From Adiantum capillus-veneris (taxonomy: Eukaryota > Streptophyta > Polypodiopsida > Polypodiales > Pteridaceae), in contig CM043967.1 in the NCBI GenBank assembly GCA_014529385.2, positions 129,093,682-129,157,681 of the forward strand: a stretch of 64,000 bases of DNA. Direction: 5' to 3'. Positions 46,598 to 59,088 of this stretch are shown piece after piece. Position 1 is the first letter of the stretch. Each line of letters opens with the position of its first letter. The position numbers and the translations under genes were made by a program. The notes under the pieces are model-generated. The model had not been told where the DNA came from and did no database searches. It worked only from the letters and a program-made list of their open reading frames with translations.

Positions 46598-48467
46598 CTA
46601 GTAGATGCTCATTCCACCTGAATCAAAAGGACAGAGGCATATCACCTGAATCACCAGAAGCATCATAGCACCACACATATATTTGTCACCAATCAACCAA
46701 AATGCACCATAGGCATATCCAACTAGCTCATGCACCTTGTCTAGAGCTCCAAAAGAATAAATGTTGCATACCACATTCAACCCAACCAATTGTGACTCAT
46801 CACTTGGCATCTTGGCTTCACCAACCATAGCAACAACATGCAAATCATGCACCCAAGTACCTAAAAGCATTGTATGAAGGTAAAGTTGTTGACATCCAAA
46901 GCAGAAAAGTATCCCCAAGGCACACATATCCCTAGCATAGGCATCCATATCTTTGAGTTCCTTGTCGTTGGACTCATATATGCCAAACTCCTTCTCATCA
47001 TCATGAGCATACTCATCATCACACATAACTTCATCCACATCATAATCATGGCTATCATCACTATCCATGACTTCTAGCATGGATTCATCAGTCTCCAAGG
47101 ATATAGGTCCTTGCTCTAAACCATAATCATGCTCACCGATCGGTTCAATCACTTTGCATGCATCAAAATACGGCTTCAAAACAGACTCCACATCCAACAA
47201 ATCCACAAAATCGCTCTCAACCTTGCCCTCTTCCCTAATTTCCAAGGAACTAGTATCCAAAGATACGTGCTCATTGTCAGTAACCTCAATCTCACACTCA
47301 CACATGGAATCACAACATACACAAGTAGCCAATGCATCCTCTTCAAGACTTTTGAATCCTGTATCCAAAGCATTACTTGCCTCTTTAGGCTCTTCCATAA
47401 ACCTGTCAACCTGCAAGACTACTTTACGCCTCACAATAGGGTGAAAGCATGTTAACCTGTCGCGCTTTTTGTGCTAGTTAGTAGTTTCAAGTTAACACAT
47501 CTTCGAAAAGTTGGGTGTCCGGTAAATTTTTTACAAATAATATCAAAATTTGTCGGAGGTTGTACATTTGGATTCCTTGTTTCAAGTGCTTTCTATTGAT
47601 ATATCATATGTCATAGATCTTGGAGATGTAGCTCAAGTTATTGTACTAGTTAGCATATGTCAAAATTGTGCTAGTTAGCATTGTCCGGGACATGAAAAAG
47701 CATGACAGGTTAACATGCTTTCACCCAATAGACCTTGGGAAGAAACGAGAAACATCATAGGCTAGGCTATTGTTCACATGCTTAGGCTTAACCTCATCTT
47801 GCATGTCAAATCCATCTTGCACATGTGTACCTGTACTGATACCAAGCTCCTCAAGACGCTTAATCTTCCATTCCTTGTGCTTTGCAATGCATACTGCATC
47901 TTCAAAAGACTTGGGCCTCTTCAACTCAACCTCAAACCACAACCAAGGTGAAAAACCATCAACAAAAGAGCTTTTCTTCAATGAACAAGGGGGGTTCTCA
48001 TCCTTAAGAGCAACACACCAACGAGTCCATAAATCTATAAAAACTTGTATATAGGCATCAACACCTTGCGAAGAACCTTGCTTAAGAGCATTGAACTCAT
48101 TCCATACTGCATTTGTATCTTCAAAAACCTGGAAATGCTCTAAAAAAGCTTCTATAAACTTGTCAAGACTCAAACCATAAGAAGAAGCCACTGTTTCTTT
48201 AGCTTCCAAATCCATGAACCAAACATGGGCCTCATCTTTCAAAAGGAATCCAAATAGCCTCAAAATCTTCTCCTCATCACACATATCATTGCTTATGCAT
48301 GTCACCTCTACTTGCTCCAGAAAGTCTTCCACATCTTCATCACTTCTTCCATGAAATTCCGAATAAGCGAAAGCCATGGCCACCCAAGTTTTAATGCTTT
48401 GAGAACCCCGTCTAACACAGGTGCAAGAACCCAAACTTTTTAATGACTCAATCCCCATAAACTTCAA
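46598..48467 (-). CDS. Gag-like protein, open reading frame split by a MITE
   Basis: Two minus-strand frames, 48467-47727 and 47438-46598, are in register once the MITE at 47439-47726 and one copy of AATA are ignored, giving about 525 codons. The first part has Retrotrans_gag wording: AYSEFHGRSDEDVEDFLEQV, LRLFGFLLKDEAHVWFMDL, FIEAFLEHFQVFEDTNAVW and SFVDGFSPWLWFEVEL. The second part is acidic (SLEEDALATC, DDSHDYDVDEVMCDDEYAHD) with no zinc knuckle or protease. With the MITE present, the frame ends shortly after the first part (FFPRSIG). As a gag it would assemble particles around element RNA, using enzymes from another element. Confidence 0.65.
47439..47726. mobile_element. 288-bp MITE inserted in the gag ORF
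   Basis: Terminal inverted repeats of 32 bp with two mismatches, GGGTGAAAGCATGTTAACCT onward. It is flanked by AATA on both sides (47435-47438 and 47727-47730). It has no coding capacity. The superfamily is uncertain: TIR start GGG and a 3-4 bp duplication would allow a PIF/Harbinger or related origin. Confidence 0.88.
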
Positions 48468-49394
48468 TGGAGGTCATCTTTAGATAAGGACAAACACATC
48501 CACATCAAATGAGTTTTCATAGTTAATCATAGGAATTACAATAGGAAAAGGGGATTCCAGTATCTCTCTTAACCTTCTTGGCGCAAACATAAAGACTATG
48601 CACTGCTGGAAAGAATCTTCCTCGACACATTAACATTTATCTGGATTCTTTGTGTTAAATAAAAAGGAGTGAATTGAGGTCCGTTTGGATCATCCATTAA
48701 AGCCAACCATGCAGCTCCCAAGAAGGCACATCTGACTTATCCTGTGATTTTGTCAGAATTTCAGCAGCATAACAGTATAAATGGCTCAAAAAACCAAAAA
48801 CTAGCTATCACAACTTGGAAAAATTTTGGCTGAGTTTCCCTAGAAGTAGAGTAGTAAGAACCCAAAATATAGACTGTATATGTATGCATAACCTTCCAAC
48901 AATGGAACCCAAGCATCAAGTAGGAATCACTACTATATAGCCTATGACAAGGTCACAAAAAAGGGTGCTCCAGCCACCTGTATCACCGAAAGGATCTCAC
49001 ATTTGAGAATCCTACAGCTCAATAAAACCTCACCACGACCCTCTCACAAAGGTTTATGCAAATATAGTATAGTCAAGTCTTAGAAATGACTATCTTCCAG
49101 ATCAAGTCTTAGAAATGGCTTTGACTACCAAATAAAACCAAGTATGGGCATACAATGGCAGTATCCACAAGTAATGTACAATACCAAACAATGTGCTCAA
49201 ACAGGCGCCAAATGATGCATACCCATGGCAACTGCAAGTTACTTTCACTTGCCAGTGTGTCACTCGACTCCAGCTACCTGTAACTGTGTGAATCACCTGT
49301 ACCTATACCTGTAACCTGTAACATGTAAGCTGCAACTTGTAATCCTGAAGCTCAAGGTACTTGAAGAAGATCCTCAGTGGGGGTGCCAAAAGAA
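48468..49394. other. 5' leader of the gag-only element
   Basis: Sequence between the gag start and the 5' LTR, with no ORF of note. Near 49270-49350 are several CCTGTAAC/ACTTGTAA-type micro-repeats. Confidence 0.5.
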
Positions 49395-49574
49395 TGTGAG
49401 CGGGATCAAAACACACACAATGCCTCTATAATCACCTAACACACACTCTTGGGATAATAAAAACACACACTTTGGGACACCACTCAACTTACAAAACCCA
49501 CCTGGCCGAGACAGGGAACACATCGATGGAGTGGGAGGAGAGAGACTATCCATTTGCCCACTCAAGACAGAGAC

Positions 49575-49625
<51 letters not shown>

Positions 49626-50578
49626 AAAAAACTCAGCTCAAAGGAGAAATATTTTGATGTTTAGATACAATTGAGCTTGGGCCAACACCAATGGGGCAAA
49701 TAGCTCACACAATATGGATGAAATATGCCAGATACAACACAAATTTGAACAGAGACTCACAGGAGAAACTTACACAGCCAAAACAGCAGGAAAAAGTGAG
49801 TAATTTGGCAAAATGGACATCGCCATTGCGACCGGAGTGGCCAAAAACCCTAGTCTACAATATCCAAGTGCTCAAATCCGACCTCAGATGAGCAGTTTAC
49901 GGCCAAAATAGGCTCCAGAATCAGCAAAAATTGAGTTGCGGTTGTTCCTCCTCTTTTCTCCATAGTTTTTTGGTCTTTTTCTTAGGTTTTTCAGTGTCCA
50001 CACTTCACTTTATCACTTGGGCACCATTAGCCTTTTTATTGACCTCAAACGGACCCCGAACAGGCCAAAAAATACACTACGAGGCCAAAAAATGGCCTCG
50101 TAGTGCATTTTTGTCACCCTTCTACATCCATCCGCACACTTGGCACTCAACTTTCTCAATAAGGCATCCCGCAATCGCATGGTGGCCCCCAAATATAGTT
50201 CTCATGATGAGATTTTTGCATAATTCATCACAAGAAAACACCGATGTTGTGTCCTCACTTACACACGTGCAAGTCTTGACCCCATTCGACCTCTTGATGC
50301 CAATGGATGCCACCTGACGCACCTGATTACCTTATAGTGTCAGCCCGCTGATAGCTTCCTTGAGAAGTTTTACATGCTACCAACTCCTCATTATTATAGA
50401 AAAACACAGTGATACTGGTGACGATGAAAATCGATGTACTATGTACACGCTGTCCTAGCTGTACACATGTGGGGCCCATGTAACCACCTGGCTCTAGAAA
50501 ATGGCCAATCCTTTATTCGATGCACCATGCATGTGTATGTACATACATGCAATCACTTCTTCCAAAAAACTCCTCACA
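49395..50578 (-). repeat. 5' LTR of the gag-only element
   Basis: Longer than its partner because of a CA run (49575-49622) and a ~30-bp duplication around 50070-50105 (GAGGCCAAAAAATGGCCTCG region). Confidence 0.85.
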
Positions 50579-50639
50579 CTAGCAAAGTCAAAGACTATAA
50601 TAGCCGTGAGCAAGAGACACATAGTTTATGAAGGACCAC

Positions 50640-52440
50640 CTAACACCAGTCAACCATTGAAGGGATTATAGACTGTGTGTCGATCTTAAAGCTAAGTTTC
50701 AAAAATAGTTTCTACTAAATCTAGCATCCTGATTTTTTTCAAAAGAAAAAAACCTTATGTTTAGGATGTGTGTGTAGCTGTTTTATCATAAATAATACGA
50801 CATAATTGAACTTTTTACATTCAAAAGATAGCTCGCTTTAGAAGAAGGAAAATAATAAGTACAAAAATAACTCAGTCTTAGAATTATCTTTGTACAATGA
50901 TTGTAAGAATGAAGCCCCATTCCAGTATTCAAATAACATAAGAACTTCCCAAGCAATAAGTGAATGTGTATTCCAGTGTTGTGGACAGCTTGCTACAGCC
51001 AAAAAAACTTTCCAAGATAAGATAGAGTCCTTACCTGCATGCATTCAAACAAGACAACAAATCTGTTAGCCTTGGATGTGTTTTATAGGTATCAATGGAC
51101 TATACCAGTTGTTATCCATATCCACCTTACAAACTTTTTTTAATTTACAAGCTTAGTCCATAGTATTTATGTAAAGATGTTATCACTTTTTTAAAAAAAA
51201 ATCCAAAGTTTTTATTAAAAGAATATCATTTTGATTAGAAGGCCATAACCCCTTCTAATCCATGTGTCTGAATCAACCCCCCTTTTTTTAATTTTCATCA
51301 ATTTTATGAGTTCATGAAAAGCTCCACCAAATGAAGTTTATACAAGAATTTTTTTCTTTAAAAATTCCATTTAAAGTTCACATAAAGTATCAAACTTTGT
51401 TTAAGATTGTTTTTAGGTCAGACACCCATTATGGTAAATGGACTCTGAATCATCTCAGTATCACTAACCATATATCTCTCTTTAGCAAACCAAGTAACAA
51501 GGAGCCCTGATAAAAAACCAGGCCTTGAGCCGAACCATGAAGTTTAAGGAAAAATATATCATGCGTGAGTACCACCTCAACACTCAAAGCTAAAAAAGGA
51601 GCAACATCCACCCAAGTGAATGTAATGTATATCCTAACCAAATAACGTAAAGACCAAGTACTACAATGATGCACAATAGGTCCCAACACCCCTAAAAAAC
51701 CAAGCTATATTATTGCTCAGCTGGACAGAAAACACCACCACTAGCCAACCAATATACAAGGCCTGTAAACGGCTTCTTATGATAGTGCTAAAAATACTTG
51801 TGCAAAAGCGACAGTATCAAGTAAGTCACAAGGCTATTTGATGCTCAGTAAGCCCCTAAAAAATGTCCGGTCAGAGTAATGTCATGCTAAGCACAGCGGC
51901 CAAAAAATCCCTTTAAAAAAACCAAAGTTGTCGTAGAGCATCTCCCAAAAAAAAAGTTTTTTACAGAGATTTTACACGGCAACAGCTGGTATATTATGCT
52001 ACAAAACCACTGTGAATCAGTAACTACGCAGTGTTAACAGCCACCCAACAGCCAGTGGAAGGATCAAAGGCATGCTAAACCATCATCATGTAGAACAGTT
52101 CTTTTGAGTGTAAAAAGTTCAATTACTTTCTGAGAAATCATCTTGAATCAGTAACTACACAGAGTTAGCAGTCCAACCAAAAAACAGCGGAAGGGTCAAA
52201 GCCATGCCAAAAAATACCAACACTATATATACTCACCGACTAACAAGGGCATAACCAGGTTCGGTTTAATATAGAGCGAGACCCACATAATAAAAAACAA
52301 GCATCATTCTCATTGCCACTTAGAAAAGTAGGTCCGCAAAGAAATATGCATGGGTAGAGTAAAAAACGTGAGTAACTTGTTTTGTGAGCTCCATTCTTCC
52401 GTGTACAAAAATACACACAGTTTTATTTATGTGAAGCAGA
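50640..52440. other. Intergenic, no gene recognised
   Basis: AT-rich. A minus-strand ORF at 51450-51689 (79 codons) and others of 60-70 codons show no motif I recognise. A phrase near 52020 (CACTGTGAATCAGTAACTACG) recurs diverged near 52140, hinting at a local duplication. Confidence 0.35.
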
Positions 52441-52450
52441 ACAACAACCA

Positions 52451-52759
52451 AAGCTAAGTGAGGGGCAGAGTTGCGCCCTCACCTCTTTAAATAGAGGAAG
52501 GAGGAGGGTCGCCAGTCCTGTGTAATGAGCAGAGTGCCATGAGTGGAGAGACCACCTTCTGCAAAGCGAGGCCGCCTATGCAGTGGTATGAGGTAATAAC
52601 CTAGCGCCTTCATGGCAAGTATTACCCAAGGAAGTAAAACCGCCCAATGTATTAATCAAAATGTGCTAATATCTCAGAAGGGCCAAGTCCCATGGTGGAG
52701 ACCCAACCTAGTAAAACTTAGGAAGTATGTTCCCGATAAGCTAGGGGATTTAAGTAGTA

Positions 52760-52765
<6 letters not shown>
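52451..52765 (-). repeat. Penelope-associated terminal region, inverted copy
   Basis: On the minus strand, CTATTTAAAGAGGTGAG followed by CCCCTCACTTAGCT closely matches plus-strand 62689-62735. It contains a TATA-like TATTTAAA. The two lie in opposite orientation around the Penelope-like element. Penelope-like elements are known for inverted or tandem LTR-like ends. Confidence 0.5.
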
Positions 52766-52839
<74 letters not shown>

Positions 52840-52883
52840 GAGAGAGAGAGAGAGAGAGGGAGAGAGAGAGGGAGAGAGAGAGA
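52766..52883 (+). repeat. (GT)n(GA)n compound microsatellite
   Basis: GT repeats (about 26 bases) run directly into a GA tract with a few GGG interruptions. Confidence 0.95.
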
Positions 52884-52899
52884 ATTTGATTTGTGAAGC

Positions 52900-53820
52900 T
52901 TCTCTTCACCGACGGTGAACGGCGATGAAGCCCATCTCCATAATTTTCTATCTTTGCTTTGCCTTGGAATGCAAAGCTTTGACTAGCTTGATCTTTTGCT
53001 TGGATCTCAAAAATTGGATGCCCTTTTTGAAGCTTTGATTGCCTTTAGAAAAGACTTCTAAAACTTTCTCTTTAGTGCCTTTTAGCTTTTTCTACAGATG
53101 GAGCTCTTGAAGTTCTCAACAGGGGATCTGTCGTGGGACTAGACCCCTTGCCAAGGTAAGAGGGTAGCTGCCTTGGTGCTTGAATCTCACGTAAAGAGGG
53201 GCTTATGGAGCCAAGAAATGAGTTTAGGATCGATTCCAAACGTTGCCTTTGCGTCCGGGGATGCACCAAAAACCGTGAGCATATGAAGCCTCTCTTGCGG
53301 GCCCGCCTGAGATCCTCAACCAAAATGAATGGCAATTCTTGAATGCTGAGCACTGGCTGCGTTGTTGTGCATAAGAATGAGGTCTAGCAAACCGTCAGAG
53401 AGTAGTCAGTTCGATTGAATTTTGCTTTGCATTTGCCCACATTGCCTCCTTACTAAAAGTAGGATATAAGCTTTGTACTCGCAACCCGACCCTCCAATAC
53501 ATATTTAAAGTGAGTTGACCATCAAGACACACAAATTTTCTTGTTGAGGTATTCAAAAAAGGACATGGTAAAGTAAAATTTGACCGAGGACACACACACA
53601 CACACCTAATTTTAATAAAAAAATGGTGATGGGGATGAGGGAGCTCTCGAGCTCAGAATGGGGAACTTGAGGAGTCTATGGAGAGCTCCTGAGGAAGGCT
53701 TCAAGATTATGTGACAAATGCAAGGAGAAGAAGAACTCAATGAAGTTAATTAAAGATACAACTTAGCAAGAAATTGATACAAAAAGTGTTCTAAATACAA
53801 ACACAAAAGCCTCAATCCTA
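52900..53820. other. Region before Penelope copy 2, no gene recognised
   Basis: A minus-strand frame at 53072-53353 (RRARKRGFICSRFLVHPRTQ) has no known motif. The rest may be leader sequence of the element. Confidence 0.3.
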
Positions 53821-53829
53821 CCTTTATAA

Positions 53830-55826
53830 GTACCCCATCTACCCCGACTATCCCTCAAACGGGTGGCATCTTTTGTAGGGATAGTGCTACTCTGGAAGTT
53901 GTTAAAGAATTTCAAAGCAATCTCTGTTCCCTCAATGACTCTAAACTCTTAAAAATGGTACCAAAAAACTCTAAAGTCTTTCCTTTCCTACCTGTTGGGC
54001 AGATTGAAATTGAATCCTTTGGGGTAGACCATCAGCTCTGGGTCCTACCTAACAAATCTTTTTTAGCACCTATTCTAAGTGAAACCTGGGTTTACCTTGC
54101 TAGCCTCCCTGCCTCTACCATTGAAGACTGCAGACTCAAAATTTTGAAAGGTGGACAGTTTCTTGATAAAGGGGAACTCATAAAAGCCCCCTTCAACCTC
54201 AACCTCATCGATCATTTCAAATGCCCTTCCAATACACGCCTCTACATCCGAACAAAGGGAAACATGGAGTTTGCCAAAAGCAACCCTGACTTCTACACAA
54301 AATCCATTTGGAATGTTTTTCGGCCCTATGTTAAATGTGCCTGCAAGTGTTTCTTGACCCCAAAGCTTCTTGCAAATCTAGCATCATGTGGTTTGATCAT
54401 GCCATACGGTTTATTCTCAACCATCTAGACCTACTCTTCTCGGAGAAACCAGTGGACTTTCATCTCTCCCTTATTTGCTCTTGGTTAGGTGGCCAAGCAA
54501 AACAGATAGTAATCGCTCAGATTGCTTTTCAACATCTTTCATGGACTAATGCTAGATATTCTAAAGGAACTAAAATCTGATGAACCTGGGATCTATCTGA
54601 CCACTTATGCCAATTACAAAGGTGTAAAGATTATCCCTAGCTTACTTAAACCATGTATTGATGAAGATGATTCCCCTTCTTTAAAAAGACCCAATTCTCT
54701 TGCTACCCCCAACTCTTTTACTTCCTTTCTGACACCTATCTCGTCTTTTAATCGAGGGAAATCTTGTAGCTATACTAGAGGAAGAGGCAGAAACACACCA
54801 ATCAGGAACCTTCTTGAAATGTAATTATTGATATAACTGCAGGTTGCTCTGAGCCCATGTGCAAGGAAGTTTCTCAACAAAAAAGTTCTGAGCCAAGACT
54901 TTATTTAGGTACACTGTCTCTTTCAGAATGTGCTTCTTGATTGGGTACATCCTAAAACACTTTTTGTGAGTGCTTCGACCTACTTTTTGGCAATCAAAAA
55001 CTACTAGACAATGTACTTATCGGATGGAAATATCAAAAACCCGTTAAAAATTTGGTCTACAGTAATGATTTTCTTTTACATAACTCAGTCTCTGAACGAT
55101 CTGCAATCAGTTTATCACATTTTGTAAAGACTTTGATATGTATGGTATGCATGTTTGTACTTGTGATCCTACCATCATTGGAAATAACAAAGTCCAAAAA
55201 ATCTTGGCTAAAGGGCTTAAGCACATACCTAACTTCCCAAAAAACCCTTATCTTACTCTATCAACTTTACTTAGCTGCTTAACTGACCTTGTCAGTTCTC
55301 TCCGACTAGAGAAGACAGTCCTATTGGACTTAACCAAAGTAGTGGAAGAATGCGTTTTTCAAAAAATCTCACAAATTCCTAGGAAATGGTTATCTACACA
55401 TAACTCTTGGCTAACACCACAACTCGCATATGAGTTTCAAAAATATCAAAGATATGGTTTATTGTTGGTCTAAATAAAAGCCCTAATTGTCCCACTCTTA
55501 TTTGTAAAAACTTAGCCTGCAATGCTGCTCATTCTGGAGTTTCCGGTAAGGAGTTCACAAGAATAAACACTTCTCTACAAACACCCAATAACATCTCAAA
55601 ACACTTAGAAAATTTGGGATATTCTCTTTAGGATACTAAACCGCCAATACTTTTTCCTACTTATAAGATTCATAAACTTAAATTCAGATGGATATCGGAT
55701 GCTTCAAATGGCATCTTCACGGATATCACCAAAGATATCACTCTTTGTCTTGACCTTATATTAGCAGAGTATGAACTTATCTTTGCATCATTAGGAGAAA
55801 TATGGACTTTGCATGGGCCTTGTAAG
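53830..55826 (+). pseudogene. Penelope-like element copy 2, first half of ORF
   Basis: Frames from about 53830 read TIPQTGGIF-like, then QIEIESFGVDHQLWVLPNKS, LSETWVYLASLPASTIEDC, IYLTTYANYKGVKIIPSLL, SYTRGRGRN, LVSSLRLEKTVLLDLTKVVE and finally PTYKIHKLKFRWISDASNG with DITLCLDLILAEY. The last phrases resemble the start of an RT domain (the KIHK...R motif before the catalytic Asp), and the RT continues at about 61230. Stops and frameshifts are numerous. I see no GIY-YIG endonuclease. Confidence 0.6.
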
Positions 55827-56432
55827 GAATCCTAATTTTTAGGGATTAAGGCTAATGTTGTGTAGGGTTAAGGGGACAAGGGCATTCAAGAAGCTAGTTT
55901 TGAGTAGGTTTTTTTAGCCTTTTTTTAGAAAAATGTAGGATGTGGACCTACAAGGTCACTTTCTCTCTCTAGCTTTTGGAAAGTGAAGGGAGTAAAAGGG
56001 TGTGGCCACATCAGCAAAATGTGGGTCACTAAGAGCCAAAATTTGATTTTCTTTCAAAAAAGTTATTTTTGACTTAAAACTCCCCCCAATATATATACAT
56101 ATCAAAAAATCATTTTTTGACCTTTTTTTAAACCTACAAGCACTGAAAGTCCACTTTTTAAAAAAAAATCCCCCCCAAAAAAAACCTTTGTTCTCTCCTC
56201 CTCCTCCCTCCCTATCCCCTTCTCTCCTCCTCCTTCTCCCCCCTGCCCTCTTCTCACCTCCCATGTTCCTCCCTCTCCCTCCCCCCTCTTTCTTTTCATT
56301 CTTTGCTTCCTCATGCAACAACAGCCATGGTGCTCAAGGGCATCACAAATTGTATGCCTCCACCACCATGTACTTCGCACAATAAAAGTGTATATATTTG
56401 CTTGTCCGTGGTGTTTGCACTGAAGGCCGCAC

Positions 56433-56755
56433 GTGAGGGTGAGCAGAGGTCATCCCAAGAATGTCGTACCGTCGGTGAGACAAATGTTGATGGTTCTTCA
56501 ATATCTTGGGAGGGGAGAAGTAGGCTTGTTAAGCTATTGCAATTGGTTGTGTATGGGTGTAGGTGCTTCTTTGCATTTTTGTATGCACGAATGTCAAGCT
56601 CTTCAGCTCGAAACATTGGCATTACAAGAAAGTATTGCCTCTTCGAAGAGGGAGGTTGAAAATCTCCAACAACGATTGTAGGAAAAGGATATGTACATTA
56701 TGAAGCTTGTCAATACCATCACATATTTGAAACAAACACCCATTGGTGCAAGGTA
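56433..56755 (+). pseudogene. Exon-like block encoding a coiled coil
   Basis: The frame reads LQLETLALQESIASSKREVE, NLQQRL, a TAG at 56679-56681, then EKDMYIMKLVNTITYLKQ, and ends at a plausible donor AAG/GTAACA (about 56755). Leu and Ile spacing in steps of three and four fits a coiled coil that continues in frame across the stop. Its gene is not recognised. It may be a remnant of a protein carried by the surrounding insertion. Confidence 0.35.
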
Positions 56756-58482
56756 ACAATATACTTCTTACTTTTGGTTGTGTTCTTCTTATCATAGACT
56801 TTGAAGTCTAAGGTGTTGTCTCTACTTGTTTTGTAGTGCTTGGCACAAAGGTTTCATTTGTGCATAAATAGTGAAAGGTTGCAGGTTAGAGAGGTCAAGT
56901 GTCACCACTTTTCCTCTAAAATAGCTTTCTTTGTTACATCTTGCATGTAGGTGCTTCAAATCCATATTTATTGAAGGTGGGTAATCTCATCCTAATGTAA
57001 TTTTAGGATTTTTCACTCCTAGTTGGATGGAAATACTTGCAAATTTGTACAACATATACTTAACAAGTGTCTTTATTATACAACTTGCAAATGTTGAATT
57101 CATACATGTTTTTGTTTGAATAATGTGTCTCTAATGCATCATGATACAAGGTGACCTCTTACTATGCTAGTTGAGTGGTGTTGTTTGCAAGAATGGCTCA
57201 AGGAACTGGCATAACATGAATCTTTTACGGTGGCACAAAGTTCTCCTCAAGCAATGTGGCTCCCACTACACCAAAAATCATTATGCTAATATGGAGAGAT
57301 CCCTAGTAGGACAATACAACATCTTTTCATCAGCAACACACCCTTTCCTAACATGAGGCACCCCCACCAGAGATATTTTTATATGATAGGTCACCCCATG
57401 AACATACCATGTCATGGAATGGATGTAAGAACTATGGCCTCACTACCCCTTGGAAGTTGTTCACAAATGTATGTTTATCAAAGTTAATGAGAAGAAGTTT
57501 GGACTTTTTTGTTTGTTCATGTGTAAGAGCACTCTATGTCTATCATATTTTAGATTGTTGATAAGTTAAATAAGATTTGTAGTCATTTAAAGTGTAAATT
57601 TGTTTTTGTTTGGTAAGATTGTACATAAGAACATATGATAAAGTACAAGAGATCTTGACGGAATAAACCTCGATGAGATTCCTACCATGCAATCGTGACA
57701 CCATACCTCTCCTTGAACCCTTTGACTTCTATCATTTTCATATTTCTAGCATAACCTTTTTTTGAACAAAATTTTGGTTATTTTAAAGTTTGTACACAGT
57801 CTAGGAGTTCATTCTGATTGTTTTCCTTCAGTTTCAAATTTTGACGAAGTGCACTCTTTGGAAGCCACTTTTGAAGGTGTTAGGGCGAGATTTTGGGAAA
57901 TTTTTGTATGTAGGAATTACAATCCTTAACACAATAAAAAACATTGGTTCTTTGAGTATTTTCAGATTCCATGGTTTTAATGCTCGTTGGAGCTCGTAGA
58001 TTAAGGAAAAAGTAAGAAATGCATGTTTTCAATCATTTTTTAAAAAATTGCCAACTTGCACGTTGATTTTTGGACAATCCGAGCAAGATATGATATTTTT
58101 GCATCACACGATGGTCAAAGAGCGCAACGAGATGAACAAATTGATGTGAGACAAGCCTAGACAAATTTGAAGCCGCTTGGAAGCTGGAAGCTGTTGAACA
58201 CTTATTAAAAAAGAAATTAAAAAAAACTTAACACTTCAATCATAGCCATGCATCAAACATATGCTCACATGGTGAAGGAGGTGCTTCAAAGCTATGGAAA
58301 TCAGTATAGGGTGCAAGCAATAGCGTTGGAGGCTATTCAAGAAGCTGTAGAGGCTCACAGATGACTTTGCAATGACAAAATGATAAAGAGTTGTGTCTAC
58401 TGTCTCCATAGTCATTTGGTATTTTGGTTTATCCATGTGTTTTAAGTTAAGTTTTTCTAGCCATGAACAGTTAAATTTAAAT

Positions 58483-58674
58483 CAAATATTAACAATATTG
58501 CTATCCTAAGGGGCAAACAAAGCTAGAAAATGTAAAAAAAGGGGTGGCCACAAGGGCACTCAGATGGCCCGTCCAGCAGTTTTGGATGGCTTATCTGTGC
58601 GCCCTTGTGGCCACCCTTTTTTTGCATTTTCTAGGTTTGTTTGTCCCTTAGAATAGCAAAAATGTTAATATTTG
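58483..58674. repeat. Long perfect-like hairpin, arms about 93 bp
   Basis: Starts CAAATATTAAC and ends GTTAATATTTG. The arms pair nearly throughout, including GGGTGGCCACAAGGGC. The loop is short (near AGCAGTTTTGG). It is a fold-back/MITE-like structure. Its core is shared with 58851-58953. Confidence 0.85.
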
Positions 58675-58850
58675 CTGAAACCAGATGTTTATGCAGCATG
58701 AGACTATATTTTTATACTGTCCAATGTAATTTGGCCTTTTGGTGCAAGGAACTAGTAAGTTGAGTTGAAGGAAATCATAATGTGCTTGAAAAGTTAAATT
58801 TTAGGTTCATGTCACCTTTTCCACGGTCTTGGAGTGCAACAATAGCCTAA

Positions 58851-58953
58851 TTATGCAAAAGAAAGGGTGGCCACAAGGGCGCACAGATGGCCCATCCAAT
58901 AGTTTTGGATGGCCTACCTACACGCCCTTGTGGCCACCCTTTTTTTTGCATTA
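58851..58953. repeat. Second hairpin of the same family
   Basis: Arms of about 45 bp share GGGTGGCCACAAGGGC and GATGG with the first hairpin. The outer part (CAAATATTAAC) is missing, so it is a shorter member. Confidence 0.8.
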
Positions 58954-59067
58954 TATGCCCTTGTCTGCACCCCAGGATACCAATTTTTTTTAAGATTAAG
59001 TGAAAGAAAAACTTTATGCAACATGACAGTACAAATTCCACTTCTTTTCACTAAGATGTAATCAAAG

Positions 59068-59088
59068 CCCCCCCCCCCCCCCCCCCCC
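59068..59088 (+). repeat. Poly-C run (21 C)
   Basis: Uninterrupted run of 21 C. Confidence 0.95.

Larger units (their letters stand above)
45425..50578 (-). mobile_element. Gag-only LTR retrotransposon (TR-GAG-like)
   Basis: 5.15 kb with direct LTRs of 1123 and 1184 bp (TGTGAG...CTCACA), a long gag ORF on the minus strand and no protease, RT or integrase. Beside the 5' LTR the minus strand reads TGGCACCCCCACTGAGG, a candidate primer site. A purine-rich AGAGGATGAGAAAATCA precedes the 3' LTR. Flanking bases (CCCAG and CTAGC) do not form a clear target duplication. Confidence 0.82.

Noticed and set aside
51450-51689. 79-codon minus-strand ORF
   Set aside because: No recognisable motif and no splice or repeat context. 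Reported only as part of the intergenic entry.
52718-52909. Minus-strand ORF rich in SLSLSLS and HTHTHT
   Set aside because: Pure translation of the GT/GA microsatellite.
55845-55885. Telomere-like TTTAGGG and GGGTTAAGGGG
   Set aside because: Only one TTTAGGG and no tandem array.
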